The notes beneath the pieces were generated by a model. It saw only the letters and a list, made by a program, of their open reading frames with translations. It was not told where the DNA came from and ran no database searches. A DNA stretch of 64,000 bases from Coprinopsis marcescibilis (Eukaryota > Basidiomycota > Agaricomycetes > Agaricales > Psathyrellaceae), in the NCBI GenBank assembly GCA_004369085.1, contig ML210146.1, positions 1,116,001 to 1,180,000 of the forward strand. The letters are read 5' to 3'. Shown here in pieces: positions 46,641-57,878 of the stretch. Each line of letters begins with the position of its first letter. Within the stretch, counting starts at the first letter, position 1. Made by a program: the position numbers and the translations under genes.

Positions 46641-49600
46641 TTACAGATTGGTCCGACGTTTGCTGAGTCTCTTCGCAGGAGGTTTGGCTCTCGGAGTGCG
46701 CGGGGGTTCTGGCGGTAGTATTATTGGTTTGAAAACGAGTTCATCGGTAGGAGCGATTTCTCCTGGACGAGGTACAGGCGGTGCAAAGCTATTTCGCTTC
46801 TTCAATTTGCGGGCAGCACTTTGTTGTGTGTCCGGCTTCAAATGCGAATCTTGCGAAAGGATCGGAGGCATGATGTTTGGTGGCGAGGGTTCGCGAGCGA
46901 TGCGCTGAGGGGCAGCTCGCCACGAAGGTGCTTGGGATGGGGCGACCGAGGGATCAGGTCGGGGGACAAATATGTTGTTATACAGCTCCTTGTGGCTCAC
47001 AGCTTGCTGCTGAGCCATTGTTACGTATTGCGGCTGGAGTGGTGTTGGCATGACCAGTTTCTTCGGCATATGTCGATGACTAGGAGGGGGTCGCATGGGG
47101 TTTGTACTCATGGCATACGAGCTGATAGAACGAGCTCTGTTGCTTGCACTATCTTCTGGCCTAAGTGTCGAGACGCTGTCGTTGAATCTTTGGTGTTGCA
47201 TCCGGTGAGGTGGCGGGTGTTGCATCGGCGCTTGCTGAGTAGTAGTCTGCGTTTGTTCCCTTGAGACCTCCCGCTCCTGAAGTTGGGGTCTGCGCATTGG
47301 CTGACTCTGAGCTTGCACTGGTTGCGGTTGCATAATCTCGGGTTCTTGCACAGATGGCTGAACGATCTGTGTCGATATCAGAGTCTGAGGCATTGGTGCT
47401 TTCACTTCCATAACCTGCATTCCACCATACGCCTGCGAGTTCCGATGGAATGCGTTTTCGTCCATTTCAGGAACATCAGACAATGCATTCATAACCCTCA
47501 ATGGACGCCTCTCGGACTCCTCTGAAGAGCGAGGGGAGATATGAATGGGATCGACTGGGACATTTTGGTCATTCAACTTTCTTCGTTCCGGGCTTTTTGA
47601 TGTCGTTATTGTAGCGGGGACCTTGTTACTGAGAGTGAGGGGATGTGGGTTGAAGGGGCCTAGCATTTGTGGAGGGACACCATAGCTCGGTTGCGGGGGC
47701 TTGCTTTGTTGTTGTAGTGAAGCTCTCGGTGGAAGAAGATGTTGAGGGTAAACCTGTCCGACCTCTACTCTGACATGGGAGCCATACGACGGCTGCTTGT
47801 GCAGTCCCTTGGTATCATCGTGATCAGATGACCCCGATCTCAGACTTTTGCTAGTTTGCGATCTGGATTTGTGCGCTTTGTTCGGGGGGTCGTCATCCTC
47901 CTGAATGGGAGCAAGTTGGGAGAACTGCGAGCTGCTGGCGCTGCTCCGTCGTTGCAGGTTCCTCGCGGCGAAAACTAAGTTGGCTTGCGAGGCTGCAGCT
48001 GAAGGCCGTGGTATAGGCTGAGGATAACGGTCGAACGTTTCAGAACCGAAGTGCGGTGAAGCGAGGGACGGTAGAGAAATAGGTTGGTTGGGTTTACTGA
48101 AAAGTTTCTTCGGTTGAGGCATAGGTCTGGATTTGGAGGGTCGGTTAGACGAAATGACCGAATGACCGTCTTCGACTTTGGTGCTGCTTGTAGTGGATAG
48201 ATTGGTTCCACGACTATCACTCCTCTGTAGCGAGGACTTCGGGTTGGATGTTTTATGACGGTCGACAATGGCTTCCGGGTATTGTGGGCGAAGGTGTGGG
48301 GGAACGTAGGGTGTCTCAACCCTATATCCAGGAGGACTAGGCACCTCGTCCCTGTCTATAGGGGGATGAGGTGGAAGCTGTTTGTTGTATTGAATCCTTG
48401 ACGCATTCGTATTCACAGTTGATGTAACTTCGACGTCACTCGCCACTGACACTTCAGGAACATGAGAAGGTCGTATATCAGTCGGAGCACTTGGCAACTC
48501 CTTCACGAGCTGAGTGGTGACGATGTGGATCTGTCCTTCCGCTTGAGTCGGCGATGTCCCAGTGACAGGCACGAGAATTGATTCATCGTTCTTCTTCACC
48601 TGCAACTTGGTCGCCAAGTCGACTTGACGTGCAAAGCTGGCCTCGAACGGATCTTCCTTCTGAACCAACGTTTCTTCCGACCCAGTGTGCCCTCCTCCGT
48701 CCACAGAGCTATCCTGGCGAGGCGATGGTGACGGCGAACGACTGTAGTGATCATTTGATAGAGACTGGGTCAGCACGTATTCCTGAGCTGGAGAACTTGA
48801 GAATGGCGGGGCTTCATTCATGTTTCCTGGAGCCTGAGTCCCTTCAAGAGCCTCCGGAGATGTAGGTGTTGAAGGCTTAGGCCCTTCTTGAGTTTGAGTT
48901 TGAGTCGGGGAAGGGTGAGCGAGGTGTTTGGGGTCGTAAGGATTGAATTCATAAACCGTATCATCCGTCTGTTCTCTCTTGTCTTCAGCGACGATTGGCT
49001 CTGAATGCCCTTCGAGTAATTGGTCCTCCTCCATCTGCATCATTGACAGCCCAATGGTCCACGAAAGGTCTATAGGTGGCCCATCGAGCGGATTGTCGTC
49101 CACCGAACGCTTTCGATTCCTACGGTTGTGGTTTGTTGGGCCACCATTGTGGAAAGGAATTTGATTAAGCTTCTGGTGTCGAGGTGGGATTGCCAATTCT
49201 TCCAAAGTTTGAGTCCGGGGTTGGACGGGGGCGACCCGATTTTGGAAGCGAGGTGGCTTCCTCCTGTCTCGCTTAAAGTTTCGAGGGAGGACTTGTCCAG
49301 GCAACAGATTTAATTGGACATCATCTGGAGCTGGCGGCAGATAGAGCTAAATATGTACTGTTAGGGAAAGCAATGGTGAAAGATGACCGAATCACATACA
49401 TTGCCAATATTCTTCTGTGTGCGCTGGTGAAACTGGTGCAACCGCCCATCATTCTGATAGCCCAAAGGCATGCGTGGTATGGAGCCTGCTTCAGACCTGA
49501 CTACTTCGTAAGGTCCGTCGTGATGTAAAGACACTCCAAAGATGTTACTCTCGTCCAACTCGTCGATCCTGTCCAGATCATGCTGGCGGTGGGCTGTGCT

Positions 49601-50329
49601 AATGAGTCCACCACTGCCAAGTGTGATGTCGACGCCCTCTGGCCCTTTGATGGGCCGGTCCGGCACTGCGACTGGAGGCACTACAGGCGCTGAATTGCGG
49701 CGTTGCAGCTCCACCCCACGTTCAACAGGAGATACTATAGCAGCATGTCCATCCTCACTGCGTGTCGATCTATGTCCCAGGGCATTTTCCTTTCCCTTAG
49801 CGCCGCCGGGCCTCTTCTTTACAAGTAAATTCAGCCGTTTGGATAGCTTGCGCGGCAGGTCCGACTGCGAGGCGGAGATTGGGCTCAGAGACGATGTCGT
49901 AGGTGATAAGATAACAAGATTCGTTGGGGTTTGCACTTGCATTCCGAGCTGGTTAGGCTCCGGGATGGGGCGACTTGCCAGTGTTGGTCCAAGAGCGTTG
50001 GTGGTATGTATCAAGATTGGCGAATTTGGTGGCTGTATTGGCTGCTCGACTGAGGACTCGTCGGATGAATTGATATTGTTATCAGCGGCAACAGCACCGC
50101 TTGGTTGTCGTCTCCGTCGCCGACCCTTCAGAGCTGGATGTCCCGGTAAGGGTGCCTCGAGCCATTTAATGTCTAGTCCCGTGGGATGATTATAAGGGTG
50201 TGACTGAGGATCTGCTGAAAATGCCGGGTCCTGCAAGAATGACTGAGGGATGCTGAAGTTACGCTGCTGGATCACCTGTGAGGGTTGCTGAACAGTACGG
50301 GTCTTTGGAAGTCGGAAACGCAGTTTCAT
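46641..50329 (-). CDS. Large disordered protein with Pal1-like motif
   Basis: The start at 50329 gives MKLRFRLPKTRTVQQPSQ. Exon 1 ends ...HQRTQKNIGN, a short intron follows (gtatgtgatt...atatttag), and exon 2 starts LYLPPAPDDVQLNLLPGQVL and runs more than 880 residues to 46641. Most of the sequence is low-complexity Pro/Ser/Gln. Ordered islands are the basic RLNLLVKKRPGGAKGKEN, the block NIFGVSLHHDGPYEVV, and LNLLPGQVLPRNF. The HHDGPYE block followed by a short LNL.PGQ..P segment resembles the Pal1 cell-morphology family of fungal cortex proteins, which act at growth sites and endocytic patches. That assignment is tentative. It would fit the polarity genes nearby, but no operon-like link is implied. 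Confidence 0.6.
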
Positions 50330-50658
50330 GGACAAGGAATGTTGTGGGGGAGACGAGCAATCGGAAGGCCACACATCCGGCGGAAAGTCCTCCCCTCTCA
50401 GTTTTTATCTACACGGTTCTCTTTGACCGATCCACGTTTTTAGTATCCTTTATTGATGGCACAGATTGCGCGGCGTAATTGGAAGTTCGTTCAAATATCA
50501 ACGGTACGTCATGACCGTTATGTATTCGAATCCAATGTAAATAAGTTAACAAAGCTATATTGCGAAAACATTCCATGTGTGCGACAACAATGTCCATTGA
50601 CTTGAATGCAGAGTTCCATCTCGAAATGCCAGGGCCCAGAAGTTTGCACGTCCCCCTT
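50330..50658. other. Intergenic, 329 bp
   Basis: Between two minus-strand genes: promoter of the Pal1-like gene and 3' UTR of the KEN-box gene. No gene or structured repeat recognised. Confidence 0.55.
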
Positions 50659-52672
50659 TCAGACAACTTTCCGTATAGGAACGCCTCGCGCTACATCCCT
50701 AATCCCTCCTGCAGTAGGACGAACGATGACAGATGGGGCAGGTAGCCTGCTGGATCCAACGCGTGCTGAAGGTTGCGGAATGGAAGATACTGGTCGAGAA
50801 GCAGGTTTCGGAAGATAGGAGGCTGCGGGCACCTGCCTTGAACTGGTACTAACAGGAATTCTTGCTGACCCGGCATTGCTGGTGGTGTTACTTGCAAGTG
50901 GGACGCGGCGAGGTCCGGCACCAGCTACGTTCGAGGCTGCAGGCCTCCCGGGGTTAGTCCGGGAAGCAGAAGTGGCCGGCTTAGATTCCTGGTCCCTTAA
51001 TACTCGACGGGGCCCACTACCCTCTGACACCAGTGTCCCACGTGTCGTTGAAGACGGACGACTGACTGCTCTCGTCACATTTGGCTGTTCGAGTGGCACA
51101 GTAGTTCCAGAAAGACTGGTTCTGGGAGAAGGCCTTCGGTTTATTTCTGTCGCTTTGGACTTGATTTCGCGGGATATTGGAGCAGGCACCACAGGAATGG
51201 GTGGGGTTTCTTTCTGTAGGGTGAACTTGCTGCGCTTCACGATTTTGAGACCAGCAACGAGAGGGGGGAGAATAGCACGAATGGACCTGACGTTCCGAGG
51301 AGTGACAGCGCCAGCTTGGGGCAGAGGAGCGATAAATTGGGCCTTCTCCAGCGGCGTCGAAGGTGCCCGGACACGCGCAGCTGGAAACATCGAGTCTGCA
51401 TAAGTCACTGACGGAAGAATGCTAGCAAGAGTCGCGTACCTGGCACTTTCTCTTCTGATTCGGAACAATATGATACAAGTGATTCAACTGCAAGATCGTC
51501 GGGGACCGTCGCTTCCGATACTTTCTCATGTTCTAGCACTACAAGCTGTGAGTTAAGATAAACGCGAAATTTGACGGAGAAAACACACCTTGCTGATCAG
51601 CAGACACCTCCCCTGCAACCATTTTCTCTTTAGAAAGGGTATTGTAAGGACTTGCGGGTGACAACTTTGAAGCTTTTCCAAGAGCGGCGGTGAAAACCTC
51701 GAGTTTCGCCTCTTCGAAACTCAAATCGAAGCTTCCTTCCCCAAAGTCGTGACTTCTTGATTCCAACCCATCTTTATCAGAGTCGAAAAAAGATATCTTG
51801 TCGTTCAAGAGGTCGAATGTGGCTTCAGAGTCCAAGTGCATTTGGAAAGAAGATTGAAGGTCGATGGAATGTCGATTCTGGCTGTTAACTGAAGACCGCA
51901 GCGACGCAGGGCGCAACCGAGACGTATCCAACGAAAAGGTGCTTGCAGTGAGAGAGGTCAGATCAGCAGTGCTACCTGTTTCTACAACCCGAGCTTCTGC
52001 TTTCCTCGTAAGAGAGGAAACCGTCAAGGAGGATGTAGAACTGGCAAATGTCGATCCAATGGAAAGCCGTTCCTCTGGGGAAGGTCTGGCAAAAGACTGT
52101 TGTAAAGGGGACTGTTCTTCGCTGCCATCGGGTTCGGTCACAACAATGGCCAGCTTAGAAGAGCCCGTTCCGAGCTGGCATTTGGCTGGCTTGTTCCGAG
52201 GAGTAGCGTCGGGGTCGTGGTCCAGAACCAACTCTGCCAGTGGAGTTCGTCCAGCAGTGGGTGAGACGACTAGGGTGCTGGTAGTTGGCCTTGGGGTGGT
52301 CCACTTTGGGGTTGCTGATACTGCCATTTGACGAAATGTAAGGGTTTCGTTTTCATCGTCATCTAAGCCCCAAGAAGCCTGAAAATCCCCTTCGTCGTCA
52401 TCGTCTCCCAGCCATGATGTTTCAACTGCATCAACTGTCACATCCCCGACGTCGATTAAGCGACGTCTCAGAGGTTTAGGGGAGAGGTGCTGAGGCTTGT
52501 ATGTGCGGTTAAAGAATGTTGTTAAGGTGAGTTCGTTCTTTGGTGGGTTCTCGTTCTCTTTGTCTGAATCAACGGTTGGTGAGTCGTTGCGTGGCGGCGT
52601 TGATGGTTCTGGAGTGGCAGAAAGTGGATCGAATAAAGACAGAATACTTGCTCGTGGTCGTGAATTATTCAT
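50659..52672 (-). CDS. Disordered basidiomycete protein with KEN box, function unknown
   Basis: The start at 52672 gives MNNSRPRASILSLFDPLSAT. Within the first 50 residues is DSDKENENPPK, a textbook KEN degron followed by Pro, and soon after LTTFFNRTYKPQHLSPKPLR. An acidic stretch (SWLGDDDDEGDFQASWGLDD), Ser/Thr-rich sequence and a helical segment (FDLSFEEAKLEVFTAALG) follow. After two introns near 51590 and 51440, a basic Pro/Ser/Arg-rich tail ends ARGVPIRKVV, stop 50661-50659. The tail (RPVSS, SSRLPAP, TTRGT) looks like a microtubule- or CDK-regulated protein, but no family was recognised. It is divergent from SLD2 across 219 bp. Confidence 0.65.
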
Positions 52673-52819
52673 GTCGGTCGTTTATGTATGTGGAGGTCGT
52701 AAGAAAATGTGAGTGGACGGCGCACACGAGGGCACTGGACAAGTTCAACTTGAGCCTAACGCCGACTCCATCGGATGCCAACACGGTTGAAGTTTGGCTG
52801 GCGTTATTTGGACATGTGT

Positions 52820-52825
52820 ACGCGT
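52820..52825. promoter_or_regulatory. Possible MCB (MluI cell-cycle box) between KEN-box gene and SLD2
   Basis: acgcgt lies in the 219-bp divergent promoter of SLD2, 67 bp upstream of its ATG. MBF/DSC1 uses this site to drive G1/S genes in yeasts. The hexamer occurs at several other places in the window by chance, so this is suggestive only. Confidence 0.35.
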
Positions 52826-52891
52826 TGACTTGTTCCCACTGGCAGCGAATCCCTTCACAGCGTCCACCACCTATCCATCTTGCCCTTTATT

Positions 52892-54562
52892 ATGTCTGAG
52901 CTTGCTTCCCTTCGCGCAGAGGTTAAGCAATGGGAACGCGAATTCAGGGCCACCCAGGGTAGAGATCCAGAAGTCGATGATATTCGGAAACTCCCCGAAA
53001 TTGGTGGGTCTACTAGTACTAATGTAATGCCGCCGCGTTCTTTCTGACCTTCATTAGCTCGGAAATACAAGGCATATAAGCAACTTTTGAAAGCCGTAAA
53101 GAACCCTCAGAACACCGTGAAGTCTGCTGCAACGAGCTCACGGACGCCACAACCACCTGTTACACCCCCCAGAAATCCCAAACCTTCAGCGACACACCTG
53201 CTCTCAGCTAAACGCGTGATCGAGACTACAGCACCACTCTCTACTTTCAATCCCTTCTCCCCACAGAAAGTAAAGGTACCTCGGAACTCTGACGCTACTA
53301 CTAAACAAGCGTCCCGACCTCTTCCAAATCCTTTCGCAAGTCCAGCGAAACCCGCGCAGCGTATCGAGCAACCGATATTCCAAACTGTCACTTTCAAAGA
53401 CCGATCCGAGAATTCCACATCCCAAATCGAGCCTCCAAACACTATCTCTCGCGCTCGGAAGCGTCTGCGCGGGGAGCCGGTGTCCCCTTCTCCCAACAAG
53501 GATAAGCGAAGGAGGAGGGCCAGCCCAACCACCATCATTCCTTTCCCAAAGATGACCCTTGACGGCAGGGGTAGCGATGAAGATGAGGACGACAACGTGG
53601 CTGCGAACAGCTCATTCGTGGATGATTCACCAATGAAAATAGCGTCATCAGCCAGGTCCTTCACTGTTCTCTTCGATGAGAACCCACTGCCATCAGCAGA
53701 TATCTTTGGGCTTAGCCAGAAAGCGAGTAAAACTCGCGGCAACGTTCCCTCAAAGCAAGAACATGATCTAAAGGCATCCAAGGGCCTGAAAACATCCAAG
53801 AGCAAGACAGGTATCTTCCCGATCACGAACATCAAGCAACAGTCAATGGCGCAATACCTTTCCCAACCTCCTACTACTGCCGCGGCATCTTCAAACTCGA
53901 ATAAAAGGTCAAGCGAGTTTTCTCGGACCCCGTCGCCGGTGCCCCATAATGAATCCACCAGTCGCTCATCCCATGCGCGGTCCAAGTCCCCGCTTTTACC
54001 GCCTTCTCCACCGCCGACCTCGACATCATCGACATATAATGGAAAAGGAAAAGGCAAACGCAAGGCAAATGCCAAATCCCTAGATGGTCGAAAGAAAGCA
54101 CGACTAGGATTAAATGAGCCTTCGGACGACGAAGCCACATCCGATGGACTTGACTTCCCAACCCATGTCAGAGTCATTGCGCCACGAGTCGTTGAAGCTA
54201 GATCCGACGATGAGATTGAACTTGATTTCAACCCCTCATCGATGTATTCGTTCAATGGAACGAATCATGAATCCCACAAACTGTCATCGGTCGATCAAGA
54301 CCCGTCCGCAATCGATTTACCTCAGAAGTTGCGCGACGTTTTGGCGCTGAACCCAAAGGATACCAGAATCGCAGATATAGAGGAAGACAAGGTCTTCAAA
54401 AACCTTGTTTACGGTCGGCGAGTCGGACACTATGATCCAAAGAAAGGCGAAATCTGGGACGTTGGGGAAGATGAGTTGGGGGATGATGAAGGAGGGAACC
54501 GAGGCTTGGAAGATGATGAGTGGGAAGGGGAGCCTGTCCCTTGGGAAGCGGCAGAGTTATGA
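52892..54562 (+). CDS. SLD2: DNA replication regulator Sld2 (Drc1)
   Basis: CDK target that links Dpb11 to origin firing; its N-terminus is shared with RecQL4. Exon 1 gives MSELASLRAEVKQWEREFRA, TQGRDPEVDDIRKLPEI. After an intron at about 53004-53056, ARKYKAYKQLLKAVKNPQ completes the conserved Sld2 N-terminal helix pair. The remainder is disordered, with many Ser/Thr-Pro sites (TPQPPVTPPRNPKP, FNPFSPQKVKVP, RTPSPVPHN) as expected for a CDK-regulated protein. There is also a conserved basic block (RARKRLRGEPVSPSPNKDKR) and an acidic C-terminus (DELGDDEGGNRGLEDDEWEG). Stop 54560-54562. The opposite strand carries a long open frame here; it is a shadow. Confidence 0.88.
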
Positions 54563-55207
54563 GGCAATGCCAATGATTATTGAGTGTTCCTTCGATGAAC
54601 GATATGAACTGATGGTGTTTGAGATTATCTTTCAACCTTCTGTCTGCATTCACCCTATATGAACCGAATTATTCCTCAACACGCGGCAGAGTCGTCAACA
54701 ATGCACCTGCGGGCATGTTTCCCACGTGACAAGCTAGGCAAGATCTGAGTGGTTTTGGTCTTTCCTCTCTTTGATTATGACAATCAGCATTCACGCTATC
54801 AGTTTCAGCTACTGCAATCTCGTTATCTGTGTCTAGTGGTTGCGGATTACCTGTGCAGTTCTTGCATGAAGGAGGTCGCCTCAAGGCGGCCACATTCAGT
54901 TTTCCTCGCAAATGAACATGTCGCCCAAACAGGCTCGTGCCATGACCCTACGATCGGAACCCTGCATGTAGCTGCCTGCATGAAACTGCCTTGCAATAAA
55001 CAGCGTGTTGGCCTTGCAGTAGGGTCCTTGGGGCGGTTAAGTACTCGGGGAACCTTTCTTTCACTCTTCACTTCATCCCACCAGTGGATTACAACTTTGG
55101 TCACCCTTCAAGTCTAACGCCACGTCTTTGGACAAAATCTTCACCCATTCCTCTTCAGCTGGCTGTTATTTTACTCCCGGCTATCATTATTTTTTGAAGT
55201 TCTAACT
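54563..55207. other. Intergenic, 645 bp
   Basis: Between SLD2 and the F-box-like gene. It contains one E-box-like cacgtg near 54724. No tRNA, repeat or convincing exon was found. Confidence 0.5.
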
Positions 55208-57510
55208 ATGGTCGCTACAATTCTGCGAGACCCCGATGCAGCCAAGAAGCTCTTCGAAGCTATCCTGGATTCCCCCAACGGCAAGCGCTCGCTCTCCCGT
55301 CTTGCTCGTACTTGCCGCGCAATGTCAGAGCCTGCACTGGATGTTCTATGGAGAGAACTCGATTCTATTGTCCCTATTCTCGGATTATTTCCTAATGCTG
55401 TGTTGAAGAAGGCAAAGAGACCCGGAATGGGCTTTGTAAGTGGACAATATGTGCTTGAAAATCAACGCCACTGACACCATAGATTTAGGCTAGAATTCCG
55501 GAGGAATCTGATTGGGACTTGGTCGTCAAATACAGCGAAAGGATTCGCCGCATCGCGTACGACGAGTTGGCCAACAATGTGGCCGCTTCCGTCTTCCCTA
55601 TTCTCGACGATCACCGACCCACGCTCTATATCCTTCCTCAACTCCAAGAAATAATCTGGAGGGCAGAAAGCCCAGCTGGCCTGGATCGCTGCTCGATGTT
55701 TCTGACTCCGCATTTGCGAAGCATTCAATTAGAAGTAGGGGCCAACTTCAAGCAGGCGCAGATGACGGCATTCTTGGCAGATATGTCTAGCCGAAGCCTG
55801 CTCACATTCTTCTCCTTTAACTCCCCTACCAGCCTCCCTGAGGCCTTTACCGAGTTGCTCATCCGCCAGGAAGCGCTTGAGAAGGTCATCCTCGTCGCAC
55901 CCGGTGCGCTTTCCGCCGGTGTTGGCCGTTGGGCGTCGAATCTTCCCAACCTCAAGTCACTTCAACTCGATCTTACCGGACGCTCATCCATCGCTGTCGA
56001 AGGATTCTTCGATGATATCCACCCTCGCTCTGGCTGCTCGACGCCCAGTTCAATCTCGACGGATAGTGGCATATTCTCTGGCGAAGAGCTCGATTTTTCA
56101 GAGCTCAGAAAATCCGCGTTGAGAGTCACAGAAGATCGTCTACCTTCAAGGACATCATTTTCTCAGCTCAAGCGTCTCCAACTCACCGGAGAAGCTGGAA
56201 ACATCGCTGTTTTTTTGAGGCACCTCCCCTCCCCTCTCGTTCAACTCGACTTGGTCATTGAGGATCCCCCCGACAATGCGGATTGGCAAGACCTTTCCGT
56301 CCTCGTCTCTGAAGAATTCAGTGAATCTCTGCAGGCATTGAGGATCTCAGCGACAGGTGCTTCAAGGTTTGCTGACCTTGTACGGACCACCTCGCGAGCG
56401 GAGCCGGTCTCCCGACGCCTATCCCTCGAGGGGTTCACCGACCTCCCTCGACTCACCCGACTCGAAGTCGATCTCCCAGAGTCCGTCATCTTCCTTCCCT
56501 CCGACCTGGAAGCCATCGCACTATCGTGCCCACGCTTGGAGATACTCAAATTGTGCCCTTTGGCGCGCTTCTCTCATAACTCGATGGGTCCCAGATTGAC
56601 CCTTGACCACCTGGCTGTCTTGACCAAGCGATGCAAGCACCTTCACACCGTTGGAGCCGTCTTCAATGCTGGCGAAGGGTCACGCGAGATCATGGCGTCG
56701 CAGGCATACTCATCATGCTCACTCGTTCGTTTACACGTTGGGCACTCTTGGATTAGCGATCCCTTGCAGGTTTCCATCTTCCTGAGCCATGTTGCACCTC
56801 GCCTTGAAAACCTGAAATCGTTCCAAGAGAAGAATCGCCCCGGCTTCAACGAGGCCAATGCCAAGAGCTGGCAGACCGTCTCTGACATTCTGCCCCACCT
56901 TCAACAATTGCGATACCGTGAACGAACATTTGCCAAGGTGGCGGAGGTCACCTATCCCAAAACCGTCGACGTTGGGATTGACGCGACCCCAGTTCTGGTC
57001 AATCGGGGCGTGACTGCAGCTGGTCCTCGGATGTGCAGCCAAGAGATCCAATGCACTCCAGCTTTGGTGAGCCGTTCCGTCGACGCTGTCAAAAGGTCAA
57101 TTTCGATCTCGGTGGACGCGACACCACCGACCGTCGAGATGGCCGTGGAGGCGAAGCCTGTTATGGTCTCAACAGAGATCGATGCAACCATCTCTTTTGA
57201 ATCCAAAGAAATAGACGCAACACCGTCTCCGGAATCCAGGGAGAACCGAATCATGTCGAGCCAGATTCTCCAACAACTCTACCTTATCCCTTCAATCCTT
57301 GGATTTGTCTCCTTCCTTTACAAGTACCTCATTACATATCCTCTCACTATCTCATCCCGCGTTGGACTTCAGCTCATGGCACGCCCCACCACTCGATTCC
57401 CATTCAACACAAAACCGACGGGCTTCTCCTTGGACCGCGCCGCAAACCGATCGACTGCCTCATCAGACACTTCGGATATCACAATGGAGACAATCAACGT
57501 CTGTCATTAA
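55208..57510 (+). CDS. F-box/LRR-like protein with C-terminal degenerate repeats and hydrophobic segment
   Basis: Exon 1 starts MVATILRDPDAAKKLFEAIL; LSRLARTCRAMSEPALDVLW resembles the F-box motif common in Agaricomycetes. One intron (gtaagtgg...gatttag) leads to ARIPEESDWDLVVKYSERIR and a long leucine-rich region with irregular LRR pattern: LYILPQLQEIIWRAES, LPNLKSLQLDLTG, LVQLDLVIED, LPRLTRLEVDLPES, CPRLEILKLCPLARFS, VAPRLENLKSF. The last 150 residues differ. They hold a series of units around V/I-DATP (about 56961-57240), then a hydrophobic stretch (LYLIPSILGFVSFLYKYLIT) that could span or touch a membrane. The tail is Ser/Thr-rich, stop 57508-57510. A ubiquitin-ligase adaptor is the default expectation; Skp1 binding is unproven. 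Confidence 0.75.
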
Positions 57511-57878
57511 ATGCTTCTTAGCACCGTATGTATCACGCCTGGCTCTGTTCTCTTTCTTTTATGTACACCTCCTCTTCGCGGTGACTGCGATGCGACATCC
57601 AGCCATCAAACGATTATGCCCCGTATGCTTATGCCCATTATGAATATGCCTATGCAATACACGCTTATCCTTCCTCTCGAACCTCATTCAAAGTCGAAAC
57701 TGCCTTTATCTCGGATACTAAAGGAGACCGAGTTGAACCCGTCGGTGACCCCGGCAGTGAGCGATCGTGGTTAACCGAAATGGCAGGAGGACAAATAAAG
57801 GACAACACCACGACGCGTCACCGCGACTGTCAACGACCAACTGGCCTCAAGCGAAACGCATACTCCTCTTCATACAAT
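57511..57878. other. Intergenic, 368 bp
   Basis: Between the F-box-like gene and RPN5. An in-frame Met at 57780 could extend RPN5 by 33 residues, but the extension has no family similarity. No other feature seen. Confidence 0.5.

Noticed and set aside
50500..50580. tattcgaatcc resembling a tRNA T-loop
   Set aside because: No matching acceptor, D or anticodon stems can be drawn around it.
53107..54255. Long minus-strand open frame of 382 codons opposite SLD2
   Set aside because: It mirrors the SLD2 coding frame, has no recognisable family and arises from codon bias of the plus-strand gene.
57780..57878. Upstream Met extending RPN5 by 33 residues
   Set aside because: The extension has no similarity to Rpn5 N-termini; the downstream Met begins exactly at the conserved region.
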